Part shown: positions 1 to 7,561 of the stretch, piece after piece
Numbering within the stretch: the first letter of the stretch is position 1
Layout of the letters: each line of letters opens with the position of its first letter
Origin: an uncultured Porphyromonadaceae bacterium
GTDB lineage: Bacteria > Bacteroidota > Bacteroidia > Bacteroidales > Muribaculaceae
Length of the DNA: 22,076 nucleotides
Assembly: GCA_947174735.1 (NCBI GenBank)
Contig: CAMWKC010000008.1
Location: forward strand, 1-22,076
Direction: 5' to 3'
Program-made: the position numbers and the translations under genes
The notes under the pieces: model-generated
What the model was told of the DNA's origin: nothing
Databases searched by the model: none
What the model saw: only the letters and a program-made list of their open reading frames with translations

Positions 1-156
1 GAGTAATCGTAGCTGTCGGAATTATCAGAATAATCTGCTTATTCCGACTGCTCCGATTTTTCTGATAGCTCTGATAGCTCCGATTATTCCGATTCCGATA
101 AATCCGATTACTCTGATAGCTCCGATTACTCCGATAGCTCCGACTATTCTGACTAC
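1..156. repeat. 9-bp-period degenerate tandem repeat array
   Basis: About seventeen units of the form TCC/T-GAT/C-NNN can be followed in register from about position 7 to 156, cleanest at 43-156 (for example TCTGATAGC at 61-69 and again at 70-78, TCCGATTAC at 103-111 and 121-129). One unit at 88-93 is shortened to six bases. The last unit (148-156) contains the TAG stop codon of the minus-strand GH3 gene. Read on the plus strand the array would encode Ser-Asp-x repeats, but upstream stops (4-6, 10-12, 31-33) and the lack of a start argue against translation. On the minus strand the units contain repeated TAA and TAG triplets. The array may continue left of the window. Its function is unknown. 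Confidence 0.8.
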
Positions 157-1679
157 CCTATCAAGCTGAGCAGGCGGTCCATGACGCCGCGATGGTTGAC
201 AAGCCGTGGCACTTTGCGCTGGCCTCCCAGTTTGTGGGTGCCGGCAGAAGCCAGCCAGCGGTCGAAGAGACCGCGAGGCGCAGACAGAACTTCAGGCGGA
301 TCAAGGAATATGGTGTTGGCACGTTTGGCTTCGTAATCGGAATTAAGCTGTTGCAGCTGGTGATCAAGCTCGACAGCGAAAGCATGCACATTGCTCGGCG
401 CCTTAGCCCACTCTATCAGCCATTGGTGGCGCCCCCGCTTACCGTCAGAGGCAAAAACAGGAGCAGCCGTGTAATTGACAATCGAAGCACCGGTCAGACG
501 ACAGGCCTCAGCTATGGCACGTTCAGCGTTATCCTCCATCAGTTCTTCGCCAAAGGCATTGATATAACTCTTGGTACGCCCGGCTATACGGATTTTGACC
601 GGAGCAGTCTGGGTGACAGTTACCGTGTCGCCGAGATGATAACGCCACAGACCGTTAGAAGCCGAAATAACAAGTTCGTATGTACGGTCTTTTTCCACTC
701 CCCATAGCGGCACAGGCTCGCCCTTACCGTCAATAGGGAAAAACTCATAGAATACCTCACAGTCAGCTATTAGCAAAAGCGACGGATCAGTAAGGTCATT
801 CTGCACACCAAAGAAACCTTCCGAAGCGTTATAAGTCTCCATGAAGTGCATTTTTGACATATCAGTAAGACGACGGTATTCAGCCCTATAAGGTTCAAAC
901 GAAATGCCACCGTGAAAGAATACCTCCAGATTAGGCCACACCTCCGACAGATTTGATGCACGTTTCGACTTCAGTATAGAACGTATGACGGTCAGAAACC
1001 ACGACGGCACACCTGATATATTGGTGACATTGCAATCACGTGCAGCTTTAACGAGAGCCGGCAGCTTCACTGTCCAGTCAGACAGCAGAGCCGTTTTACG
1101 GTCAGGTACACGGGCCATGTCAGCCAGAAAAGGCATCTTGCTTATAAGTGTGGCACTGAGATCACCCACTTTAACACGCTGGTCGGCAGGATGAAGTTCG
1201 TTGGCAAACGAACCACCCAGTATGAACCCCTTGCCTGAGAATATCCGGCTGTCGGGCACCTGACGCAGATAATGTCCTACCGTGTCCGCACTCCCGGCAT
1301 AGTGGTTATAGCGCAGACAATCGGTAGTGATAGGTATATATTTCGACTTGCCCCCCGATGTGCCTGACGACTGGGCATAGTCGCGGCACACACCGGGCCA
1401 CAGCACATCTCGCTCTCCGGCCACCATACGCATCACCGAATCGCGTATAGCTTCATAACCTACATGCGGCACACGCCGCCGATAGGCTTCGTAAGGATTG
1501 CGCAGATGCGCCAGCTCGTCGTAGGCATACCGACGTCCCGGTTCGGTCGCAGCTCCGCGCTTCAGAAGGCTACGGAGCACTTCGGCCTGCAGATCGGCTT
1601 CGTTAGTGCGCCATGCATCGGTGCGCTGAGCTCGGTTCACCATTCGGTTCCGGAACAGCGGAGTGTAATCTATTCCCAT
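153..1679 (-). CDS. GH3-family acyl-adenylating / acyl acid-amido synthetase-like protein
   Basis: This 508-residue protein belongs to the GH3 family of the ANL superfamily (named after plant auxin-responsive GH3). The family activates a carboxylic acid with ATP to an acyl-adenylate and transfers it to an amine or thiol; the bacterial substrates are mostly unknown. Visible motifs are the phosphate-binding loop SSGTSGGKSK (residues 104-113), the second ATP motif ETYNASEG (281-288), RYHLGD (346-351) and a C-terminal hinge and lid region with AGRTK and INAFGEEL (366-380). The length is normal for bacterial members and no key motif is lost. The ATG at 1677-1679 is preceded by a good Bacteroidota promoter at 1755-1785. 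The protein looks cytosolic, with no signal peptide. It stands alone, divergent from pldA. Family assignment is secure; substrate is unknown. Confidence 0.9.
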   Translation of the reverse strand: MGIDYTPLFRNRMVNRAQRTDAWRTNEADLQAEVLRSLLKRGAATEPGRRYAYDELAHLRNPYEAYRRRVPHVGYEAIRDSVMRMVAGERDVLWPGVCRDYAQSSGTSGGKSKYIPITTDCLRYNHYAGSADTVGHYLRQVPDSRIFSGKGFILGGSFANELHPADQRVKVGDLSATLISKMPFLADMARVPDRKTALLSDWTVKLPALVKAARDCNVTNISGVPSWFLTVIRSILKSKRASNLSEVWPNLEVFFHGGISFEPYRAEYRRLTDMSKMHFMETYNASEGFFGVQNDLTDPSLLLIADCEVFYEFFPIDGKGEPVPLWGVEKDRTYELVISASNGLWRYHLGDTVTVTQTAPVKIRIAGRTKSYINAFGEELMEDNAERAIAEACRLTGASIVNYTAAPVFASDGKRGRHQWLIEWAKAPSNVHAFAVELDHQLQQLNSDYEAKRANTIFLDPPEVLSAPRGLFDRWLASAGTHKLGGQRKVPRLVNHRGVMDRLLSLIG

Positions 1680-1754
1680 TTTCTGTGATGTCTATGGATA
1701 AGATTCTTTGATTCGCGGAGAGGAGTAAATCGCGTGATTATTCTTTATCAACTG

Positions 1755-1785
1755 CAAATTTAATAACATATCCGTCTCTATGCAA
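1755..1785 (-). promoter_or_regulatory. Predicted promoter of the GH3-family gene
   Basis: On the minus strand TTG (complement of 1783-1785) is followed by 20 bases and then TAAATTTG (complement of 1755-1762), matching the Bacteroidota sigma-ABfr pattern of a -33 TTTG and a -7 TAnnTTTG. Transcription would start near 1748, giving a leader of about 70 nt before the ATG at 1679. Confidence 0.6.
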
Positions 1786-1855
1786 GCTTTCGGAGCCTAT
1801 CATTTACCTTTAACAGTTATCAGAGTAGCTTGGAGGAATGGTTTTCAGACTATTT

Positions 1856-1889
1856 TTTGCGCTTATCACAGGGGTTTGTATTATCTTTG
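1856..1889 (+). promoter_or_regulatory. Predicted promoter of the pldA-glycosyltransferase operon
   Basis: TTTG at 1856-1859, 22 bases, then TATCTTTG at 1882-1889 fit the Bacteroidota -33/-7 consensus. Transcription would begin around 1895. This decides the start of the next gene: an ATG at 1830 lies upstream of the promoter, so the ATG at 1917, about 20 nt into the transcript, is preferred. Confidence 0.65.
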
Positions 1890-1916
1890 CAATGTTTTAT
1901 ACACAACCCAAACATC

Positions 1917-2762
1917 ATGACCCGTCTGATCACTGCGCTTCTCTGCGTATTTCTCTCCTCGGCGTACACCTTCAGGTCGGCCGCCCAGCTCCTTTCCGTC
2001 AGGGGACAGGAGGAATTTGTCGACTCACTCAAACATGAACTCGACTTCGGGCCTTATTTCGGCCTTTACAAGGACAATTACTTCACCGTCGGCACTGCAT
2101 TAGGTAAAAAACCTACACGTACCAACTCGGATGTGAAATTTCAGATTTCACTGGCCATACGTATCACCAACGAGATACTGCCTTGGCATTCATATCTTTT
2201 TCTGATGTACACTCAGAAGACATTCTGGAATGTGTTTGAGAAATCCATGCCTATGCACGATCTGAATTTTAATCCCGGTATCGGCTGGACCAAGCCTTTT
2301 TTCAGCAAAGACCGTTATGTGGGTAAAATGACCGTACTGCTCGAACACGAAAGCAACGGCCGCGACAGCATACAGAGCCGTAGCTGGAACCGTATAGCTT
2401 TGTGCGGGTCCACTATAGTCAATGACTGGCTCATGGTTCACTCCAAGTTCTGGATTCCTATTGTCGACGGAGAAAACAACCGGGACATTCTTAATTATAC
2501 CGGTCTGTGGCAAGCCGGTGCGGTATTCAACACACGCGGTCACGAGTTCACCTGGGGCGTAACACTTATGAAGCGTAAAGGCTGGAATCTGAATTTCAAC
2601 ACAGTGGTGGAATTCACATGGCGTGTACACGACAAATCGAATCTCAACCTCTTCTTCCAATATTATAACGGATACGGCGAGAATCTGCTTGACTACAACC
2701 AGTACCACTCACGTCTGCGTGCGGGCCTTGTATTCAAACCCAAGTTCTTCTCCGAATTCTAA
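1917..2762 (+). CDS. pldA: Outer-membrane phospholipase A (OMPLA)
   Basis: The 281-residue product is an outer-membrane phospholipase A1, a calcium-dependent beta-barrel that hydrolyses phospholipids misplaced in the outer leaflet. After a signal peptide (about 1-24) come the family blocks: YTQKTFWNVF (98-107), HESNG (144-148) followed by SRSWNRI (154-160), and NGYGENLLDYNQ near the C-terminus (251-262). By alignment in memory with E. coli OMPLA, His144, Ser146 and Asn158 are the catalytic His-Ser-Asn triad, so the enzyme should be active. The protein ends in aromatic Phe, as barrels usually do. The longer frame from ATG 1830 adds 29 residues that break the signal peptide and start before the promoter. 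It is followed after 22 bp by a glycosyltransferase gene, so the two are probably co-transcribed. Confidence 0.93.
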   Translation: MTRLITALLCVFLSSAYTFRSAAQLLSVRGQEEFVDSLKHELDFGPYFGLYKDNYFTVGTALGKKPTRTNSDVKFQISLAIRITNEILPWHSYLFLMYTQKTFWNVFEKSMPMHDLNFNPGIGWTKPFFSKDRYVGKMTVLLEHESNGRDSIQSRSWNRIALCGSTIVNDWLMVHSKFWIPIVDGENNRDILNYTGLWQAGAVFNTRGHEFTWGVTLMKRKGWNLNFNTVVEFTWRVHDKSNLNLFFQYYNGYGENLLDYNQYHSRLRAGLVFKPKFFSEF

Positions 2763-2784
2763 AGTTCACCATTTACCGTTTATC

Positions 2785-3969
2785 GTGACTGACATTTATT
2801 TTTTTACATTCAATTTCCAGCCTATATGCTGGTGTCTTATCGGTGTCGCCATACTCTGCGGAGTACTGGTCTGGTGGCTTATAGCGCCTTTCAGACGCAC
2901 AGCGGCAACCTCTGTATATGTGCCTACCGAGGCACCAAGTACTACTTCGCATCCCGCTCTCACAGTCATAGTCTATGCTTCAAATCATCTTGACGAACTC
3001 GATGCATATCTGGAGAAGCTTATGCATCAGGATTATGACAATTTTGATGTAGTACTGGTCTACGATTCCGGAGCCTCAGCCACAGCAGCTGTCTCCGAAC
3101 ACTACAACGCACTCTACGAAAATCTTTACTTTACTTTTATTCCGCCCGAATCGCATCACCTGAGTCGTCAGAAACTGGCTGTGACCCTCGGAGTAAAAGC
3201 AGCAAAGGGCGACGTGGTGCGCACTACTGATACGGACTATACCATTCCCTCGGACTCATGGCTGTCGGAGATGATGGACCCGTTTACCCGCGACTATTCT
3301 ACGGAAGTTGTGTTAGGGTTTACCCGCTATGATTTCAGAGAACTCAGCGGTGCTTCGCGCTGGTATCGTCAGTTTGATGCTGTGCTGACTTCAGCCATGT
3401 GGTTAGGTTATGCCATAGGCGGCCGTCCTTATCGCGGTGACGGTTCAAACCTGGCCTTTATGAAACGCCTGTTTTTTGAACAGAAAGGTTTTGCACGTAC
3501 TCTCACCTTACAGACCGGCTACGATGATGTATTTGTCAACGACATTACCTCCTCCGACAATACGGCTGTCATGCTGAATCCCGACTCCGTACTTACCGCT
3601 TACTGGAATGGAGATGCCTCGCGTATGTGGACCGACCGGAAAGAACGCGCCGACTTCTCTGCCCGCTGGCTGCCAAGCGGACCTTTCCTACGGACAGGTG
3701 CTATATCGGCTATGCAGTGGGGTGTGGCCGGCTGTTGTGTCGCTGCCGCTGTTATCGGCCTGCCGAGTCTGATACCGGCTATTATAGCCCTGATAGTGCT
3801 GCTTACTTTCTGGATTTACGAAATTATATTATATAGAAAAGTAGCAGCACGCCTACAGGCCGTAAGGCTCTGCCTTTCACTACCATTCTTCTGGCTCTGG
3901 CACCCGGTCGGCAATCTGCTGTTCCGCTGGCGTCACCGCCCGGATCGCTTCAAGAACTATGCTTTCTGA
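2785..3969 (+). CDS. Membrane-associated family 2 glycosyltransferase
   Basis: A 394-residue GT2-type glycosyltransferase. An N-terminal membrane segment (about 14-35) precedes a GT-A domain with a nucleotide-binding strand and turn (VYDSGAS, 92-98), a DxD-type metal motif within TDTD (148-151), an acceptor-site GDGSNLAF (218-225), a catalytic-base region GYDD (245-248) and a DRKERADFSARW block (284-295) resembling the QxxRW motif. Two or three C-terminal membrane segments follow (about 308-380), then a basic tail. This layout suits a processive or lipid-linked sugar transferase at the inner membrane; the sugar and acceptor cannot be read from sequence. The start is placed at GTG 2785, since the open frame upstream overlaps pldA and encodes low-quality sequence. 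The short gap to pldA suggests an envelope-lipid operon. Confidence 0.85.
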   Translation: MTDIYFFTFNFQPICWCLIGVAILCGVLVWWLIAPFRRTAATSVYVPTEAPSTTSHPALTVIVYASNHLDELDAYLEKLMHQDYDNFDVVLVYDSGASATAAVSEHYNALYENLYFTFIPPESHHLSRQKLAVTLGVKAAKGDVVRTTDTDYTIPSDSWLSEMMDPFTRDYSTEVVLGFTRYDFRELSGASRWYRQFDAVLTSAMWLGYAIGGRPYRGDGSNLAFMKRLFFEQKGFARTLTLQTGYDDVFVNDITSSDNTAVMLNPDSVLTAYWNGDASRMWTDRKERADFSARWLPSGPFLRTGAISAMQWGVAGCCVAAAVIGLPSLIPAIIALIVLLTFWIYEIILYRKVAARLQAVRLCLSLPFFWLWHPVGNLLFRWRHRPDRFKNYAF

Positions 3970-4014
3970 TATATATATCAGAGAGGCACTAAGTTACAAA
4001 AACTTTCTGACATA

Positions 4015-4059
4015 ACAAAGCCCTGACTTTCTCAAGTCAGGACTTTGTTTTATGTTTTT
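4015..4059 (+). terminator. Rho-independent terminator after the pldA-GT operon
   Basis: Arms 4015-4029 and 4034-4048 form a 15-bp stem with one G-T wobble and a four-base loop, followed by a T-rich tract (TTTTATGTTTTT). It closes the plus-strand operon. It may also stop the minus-strand operon arriving from 4137, though the T-tract on that side is weak. Bases 4060-4136 show no other convincing structure. Confidence 0.85.
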
Positions 4060-4136
4060 CAGCATGTTATGAAACGAGGAGACCTCAATTTCGACATAGC
4101 CTCCTGATGTACCCTCTAAGTATTTTTATTACAGAA

Positions 4137-4799
4137 TTACGGTTCAACCACCTGAATAATATTACCGACTTTTTTTAACGGTTTTGCGCCTGTTAAATAT
4201 AAGGGGATTTTAACAGACTCTATAGGGAACAACCTAAGATGAGAACTAAGCGGATACTGCTCAAATATGGCTCTGTCACTGATATACCACTCAGCCACTG
4301 ACAGGTCAGGTAACGATGATATTACCTCCCAGAAATAAAAGAGTTTGTTTTTTGCTACCACTGCGACAGCTTTATGGCCGTCATTAAATGTAGCTATACA
4401 CACATATCTCCATCTTGATATAGTATTCACAAGCTCTTCTTCTGAAGGAGCATACTCTATAGTTATCCGTAGACCGTAGGTAGCAGTGATACGGTTCATT
4501 TCAGCTTTAAACAGTGAACCGTGAGCAGCATCGTCCCGAAGATTATTGGTCTGTATGTAATAATGAATCATCTCATGAAGCAAAGTATCAATATACTCCT
4601 CCTCAGGAAGATTCTGTCTGACGCTTATTTCAATCCATACTGTTTTCTTACCTGAATCTCGATCTGTTTCACAACAAGTACGCCCAAGAGCCCCTTTACG
4701 TGTACTCAGTTGTATAATAGGTCTTTGTAACTGTCCGTAAAAACATAGTTTATTGAAATAATCAAATTTAGTATATAGATATTCAAGTGTTGGCCGCAT
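4137..4799 (-). CDS. SprT-like zinc metalloprotease-domain protein (fourth gene of ZorAB-like operon)
   Basis: A 220-residue protein whose first 110 residues are SprT-like. It has the family opening (LCFYGQLQRPIIQLS, 18-32), then HEMIH (75-79), the HExxH zinc and catalytic motif, with a third likely ligand at His93 in AAHGSLF. SprT/SPRTN proteins are metalloproteases; eukaryotic SPRTN cleaves DNA-protein crosslinks. The usual C-terminal zinc ribbon of SprT is missing: the last 100 residues hold only one cysteine and form a beta-rich domain I do not recognise. No signal peptide or membrane segment is seen, so it should act in the cytosol. It starts 9 bp after the Sel1-repeat gene ends and is the last gene of a four-gene unit. 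Whether it is an effector, a maturation protease or a repair factor is unknown. Confidence 0.82.
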   Translation of the reverse strand: MRPTLEYLYTKFDYFNKLCFYGQLQRPIIQLSTRKGALGRTCCETDRDSGKKTVWIEISVRQNLPEEEYIDTLLHEMIHYYIQTNNLRDDAAHGSLFKAEMNRITATYGLRITIEYAPSEEELVNTISRWRYVCIATFNDGHKAVAVVAKNKLFYFWEVISSLPDLSVAEWYISDRAIFEQYPLSSHLRLFPIESVKIPLYLTGAKPLKKVGNIIQVVEP

Positions 4800-4808
4800 A
4801 GCGTTTAA

Positions 4809-6848
4809 TTATTCTGAAACAGTGTTACCGTTTTTATCTATCCAGTTTGTCCCAAGCCTTATGAGAGCCTTTTTTGAATCGGTATGATTGTGCAAGGCAG
4901 CTTTACGAAACCAAAAAATAGCCTTACTGATATTTTTGGTTCCGGTTTCTCCGAGTTCCCACATTCTCCCTATATTGTACATAGCATCTAATTGAGGGGA
5001 ATCTTCTGTAAAATTTCCTTTATCACCTGTCTGAACAGCTTTGCAGTAATATTCCATAGCTTTAGCAGAATCCTGAGCTATATAATCTCCATACCGGTAA
5101 AGAAAAGCAATTTCCAGCATCGCAGCAACGTTTTCTTTAGCGATAGCTTTCTCATACCAATGAAGCATCTTATCAGTATCCTTCTCTACGCCGCATCCTC
5201 TTTTATATAGCCGGGCCACCTCAATCATTGCTAGTTCAAAACCGTTTTTAGCAGACATCTCCATGTAATGAAACATCTCTTTGTAAGACTGTTCAACACC
5301 TCTGCCTTCTTTATAATAAAGCCCTATATTGTATTGCGCTACATAATTTCCAGAGTCAGCAGCCCTTTTAAACCAGTAAATCTTCTTATCAAGTGCTTCC
5401 TCTACATATCCGAGATTATTCATAGCCGTACAATCTCCTTCTTCAGCCAATTGAGAATATAAGGCCAGAGCTCTGGACCGGTTACCGAATTGGGAATTCG
5501 AATAGGCTACTTTAAAACGACAGCTTCTGTCACCTTGTGCGAGTGCTTTCTCACCCCAATAGGCGCTTTGTTCGTAATCTACCGGAAATATTTCACCATA
5601 AAAATATAACTCACACAACTTTATCTGTGCTGTTATATCACCGTTTTCAGCACTATGTATAAGTGTAATAATCTTATTGTCGTTCGCAGCAGCGACCGGC
5701 AACTCCGACTGTGGTTCTAAAAGGTTTTCCCAGTATCTTTTCTGTTCATTATCGACCGGTAAATCATAACTACCATTCTCAAAGGCATCAGCTAATTTTT
5801 TTATATATTCCGTATTACCTTCATTAGCAAGCATGGCTATAAATTTAATTGCAGTCGCAGAAGAAATATCTTCGTTATTCTCAACTGTAGCTATTATCAT
5901 AGGAGCCAGATACTTATATGTAGATTTAGAAGCAAATGAAGCATATATTTTAACAGCTCTGAGAATATCCTGTTTACATCCGGTACCTTTCATCAAGTCA
6001 TTTGCCACAGCTATTAAAGCAGGCTTATAGGACTGTCGGGCGGCTTTTAAGTACCATTGATGGGCTATGGTATCGTTATGGTCAATAAAATTACCAGTAC
6101 GATAAAATTCGGCTATTTTACATTGGGCCATAGGACAACTTCTTTGTACCTTGTAGTTCCCACACTGATTACATTCTGTACAACCGCTTTCCATCTCATC
6201 AAAACAAAGGAAAAATGAATCTTTAGGGTCAAGGTGTTCAACGGCATGTTCCATATACTCTTTTCTGTCCGAACAAAAAAGGGTAGGGGTGTGCTCTTTC
6301 TCTTCTGAAACGGTAAATCTTAAATCGTCAAGTGTGACTTTAAAATTAATAACTACCGGACAGCTAAACAGATTATCTGTTTCAGATTTCATAAACGATG
6401 CATAATAAGCACAGCGTGTGGAATCAATTATTGAGCGTATCAACTTCTTATTACGGTGTTGCTGAAATCTGAAAAGCCTACCGAGCGGGGTATTATCTCT
6501 TTCACTATTGATATTAGACAAAATATGAAGAATCATAATACTTGAAATATTCAGAGTCTCAAAGTTCTGTTCATCCCAGCGGTTACCTGTCCGTATAATA
6601 TTAAGGCTGTGCCATTTCGATTTCAATTTTTTCTCATTATCCAGAATTTTATAGTTAGTATCACCCAATAGTATAATATTTATACAAAGCTGTTTCCGGT
6701 CAGTGTATATGTCCATGAATTCAAGTACACCCATACTTCCGTCAACATTTGTGCCGTCATATTCTATAATTGTAATGCTTGATACTATTTTCAGAATTCG
6801 TGATAATCTGTCATTATAGTATATTTCTCTCTTAATACATTCTATCAT
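4809..6848 (-). CDS. Sel1-repeat protein with unknown N-terminal domain and Cys cluster (third gene of ZorAB-like operon)
   Basis: A 679-residue protein without signal peptide. Residues 1 to about 215 are a mixed alpha/beta region that I cannot assign. A cysteine cluster follows: Cys223, 226, 229, 238 and 243 (C-x2-C-x2-C-x8-C-x4-C), likely a metal site. From about 240 to 660 there are around eleven Sel1/TPR-like helical repeats, clearest at 472-660 (for example AQYNIGLYYKEGRGV and AMYNIGRMWELGETG). Sel1 repeats form solenoids that bind proteins, so this could be the recognition or scaffold subunit linking the membrane motor to the SprT-like partner; that role is inference. It lies 8 bp after the MotB-like gene and 9 bp before the SprT-like gene. 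The ATG at 6848 is the first in frame and gives tight operon spacing. Confidence 0.85.
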   Translation of the reverse strand: MIECIKREIYYNDRLSRILKIVSSITIIEYDGTNVDGSMGVLEFMDIYTDRKQLCINIILLGDTNYKILDNEKKLKSKWHSLNIIRTGNRWDEQNFETLNISSIMILHILSNINSERDNTPLGRLFRFQQHRNKKLIRSIIDSTRCAYYASFMKSETDNLFSCPVVINFKVTLDDLRFTVSEEKEHTPTLFCSDRKEYMEHAVEHLDPKDSFFLCFDEMESGCTECNQCGNYKVQRSCPMAQCKIAEFYRTGNFIDHNDTIAHQWYLKAARQSYKPALIAVANDLMKGTGCKQDILRAVKIYASFASKSTYKYLAPMIIATVENNEDISSATAIKFIAMLANEGNTEYIKKLADAFENGSYDLPVDNEQKRYWENLLEPQSELPVAAANDNKIITLIHSAENGDITAQIKLCELYFYGEIFPVDYEQSAYWGEKALAQGDRSCRFKVAYSNSQFGNRSRALALYSQLAEEGDCTAMNNLGYVEEALDKKIYWFKRAADSGNYVAQYNIGLYYKEGRGVEQSYKEMFHYMEMSAKNGFELAMIEVARLYKRGCGVEKDTDKMLHWYEKAIAKENVAAMLEIAFLYRYGDYIAQDSAKAMEYYCKAVQTGDKGNFTEDSPQLDAMYNIGRMWELGETGTKNISKAIFWFRKAALHNHTDSKKALIRLGTNWIDKNGNTVSE

Positions 6849-6856
6849 ATTGTATC

Positions 6857-7555
6857 TTATCTTGATCTTTCTACAAAACTTTCCAGTAATTCTTCTCCTA
6901 AAGTTATAATACGAAATTCTACCCTACGCGATTTTTCTCTATCAATAGGCTCACCTGTAAGTAATGCATAGTCGCCATTATGATCTAAAGCATGGCCGTA
7001 TGATAGGCCGTTAGCCGTAAACCAATATTCCAGTAACTTTTTATCTTCTTCTGAGTAACTTTCGTATTTCGATAGATTTCTGAGAAAATACATTACACTT
7101 AATGCACGACGTTGCGAAAGTATAAGATTCGCCATATACGGATCTGAATCAATCGAGGGGAAAGGCACATCATTCGTGTGGCCTTCGATTCTGATTTCAC
7201 GGATTTTATATTTCAGCGAATCATTCAAAAGTATATCAAGATATTTAGGAAGAATCTCTGCTAACTGTGCTTTAAATTCAGGTTTCAGTTCCCAACTGCC
7301 GTCATCAAATAAGGATTCCGCCTTCTGAAAGCGCATCGATAAATCACCACCGATAGTAATAATACTGTCTTTGGATTCCGTTCTGAATTTATCAATAAGT
7401 TTATCATGAAGTTCCTGTTTATTTTCGACAAAATCCTTTAGTATAGTTTGATTGCTATCTACCTGTTTTATATAGGCAATTGCTATGAAAAGAAAAATTA
7501 TCATCAGACCCGTCATAAGATCTGATACTGATAACCATGGATTATTTCTTATCAT
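6857..7555 (-). CDS. ZorB/MotB-like stator protein with OmpA-type peptidoglycan-binding domain
   Basis: A 232-residue protein with a very short cytosolic N-terminus, one membrane helix (about 13-30) and a periplasmic OmpA-like domain. Asp12 at the start of the helix (SVSDLMTGLM) sits where MotB and ZorB carry the ion-binding aspartate, so coupling to proton or sodium flow is expected. The OmpA core shows IEGHTND (123-129), LSQRRALSVMYFL (146-158) and SRRVEFRI (209-216), the peptidoglycan-binding signature. The NPW-SVSDLMTGLM start resembles ZorB of the Zorya defence system more than flagellar MotB. No flagellar gene is present in the window. It follows the MotA-like gene by 6 bp, as expected for a 5:2 stator pair. 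ExbD is excluded by the OmpA domain. No standard zor symbol is assigned because the partner genes differ. Confidence 0.87.
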   Translation of the reverse strand: MIRNNPWLSVSDLMTGLMIIFLFIAIAYIKQVDSNQTILKDFVENKQELHDKLIDKFRTESKDSIITIGGDLSMRFQKAESLFDDGSWELKPEFKAQLAEILPKYLDILLNDSLKYKIREIRIEGHTNDVPFPSIDSDPYMANLILSQRRALSVMYFLRNLSKYESYSEEDKKLLEYWFTANGLSYGHALDHNGDYALLTGEPIDREKSRRVEFRIITLGEELLESFVERSR

Positions 7556-7561
7556 CGGTAA

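Noticed and set aside
1..156. CRISPR array
   Set aside because: The period is 9 bases with no alternating conserved repeats and unique spacers; it is a simple degenerate tandem array.
192..707. Plus-strand open frame of 171 codons
   Set aside because: It is antisense to the GH3 gene and has no promoter or family resemblance.
2190..2708. Minus-strand open frame of 172 codons
   Set aside because: It lies wholly opposite pldA, whose catalytic motifs are clear, and shows no family pattern of its own.
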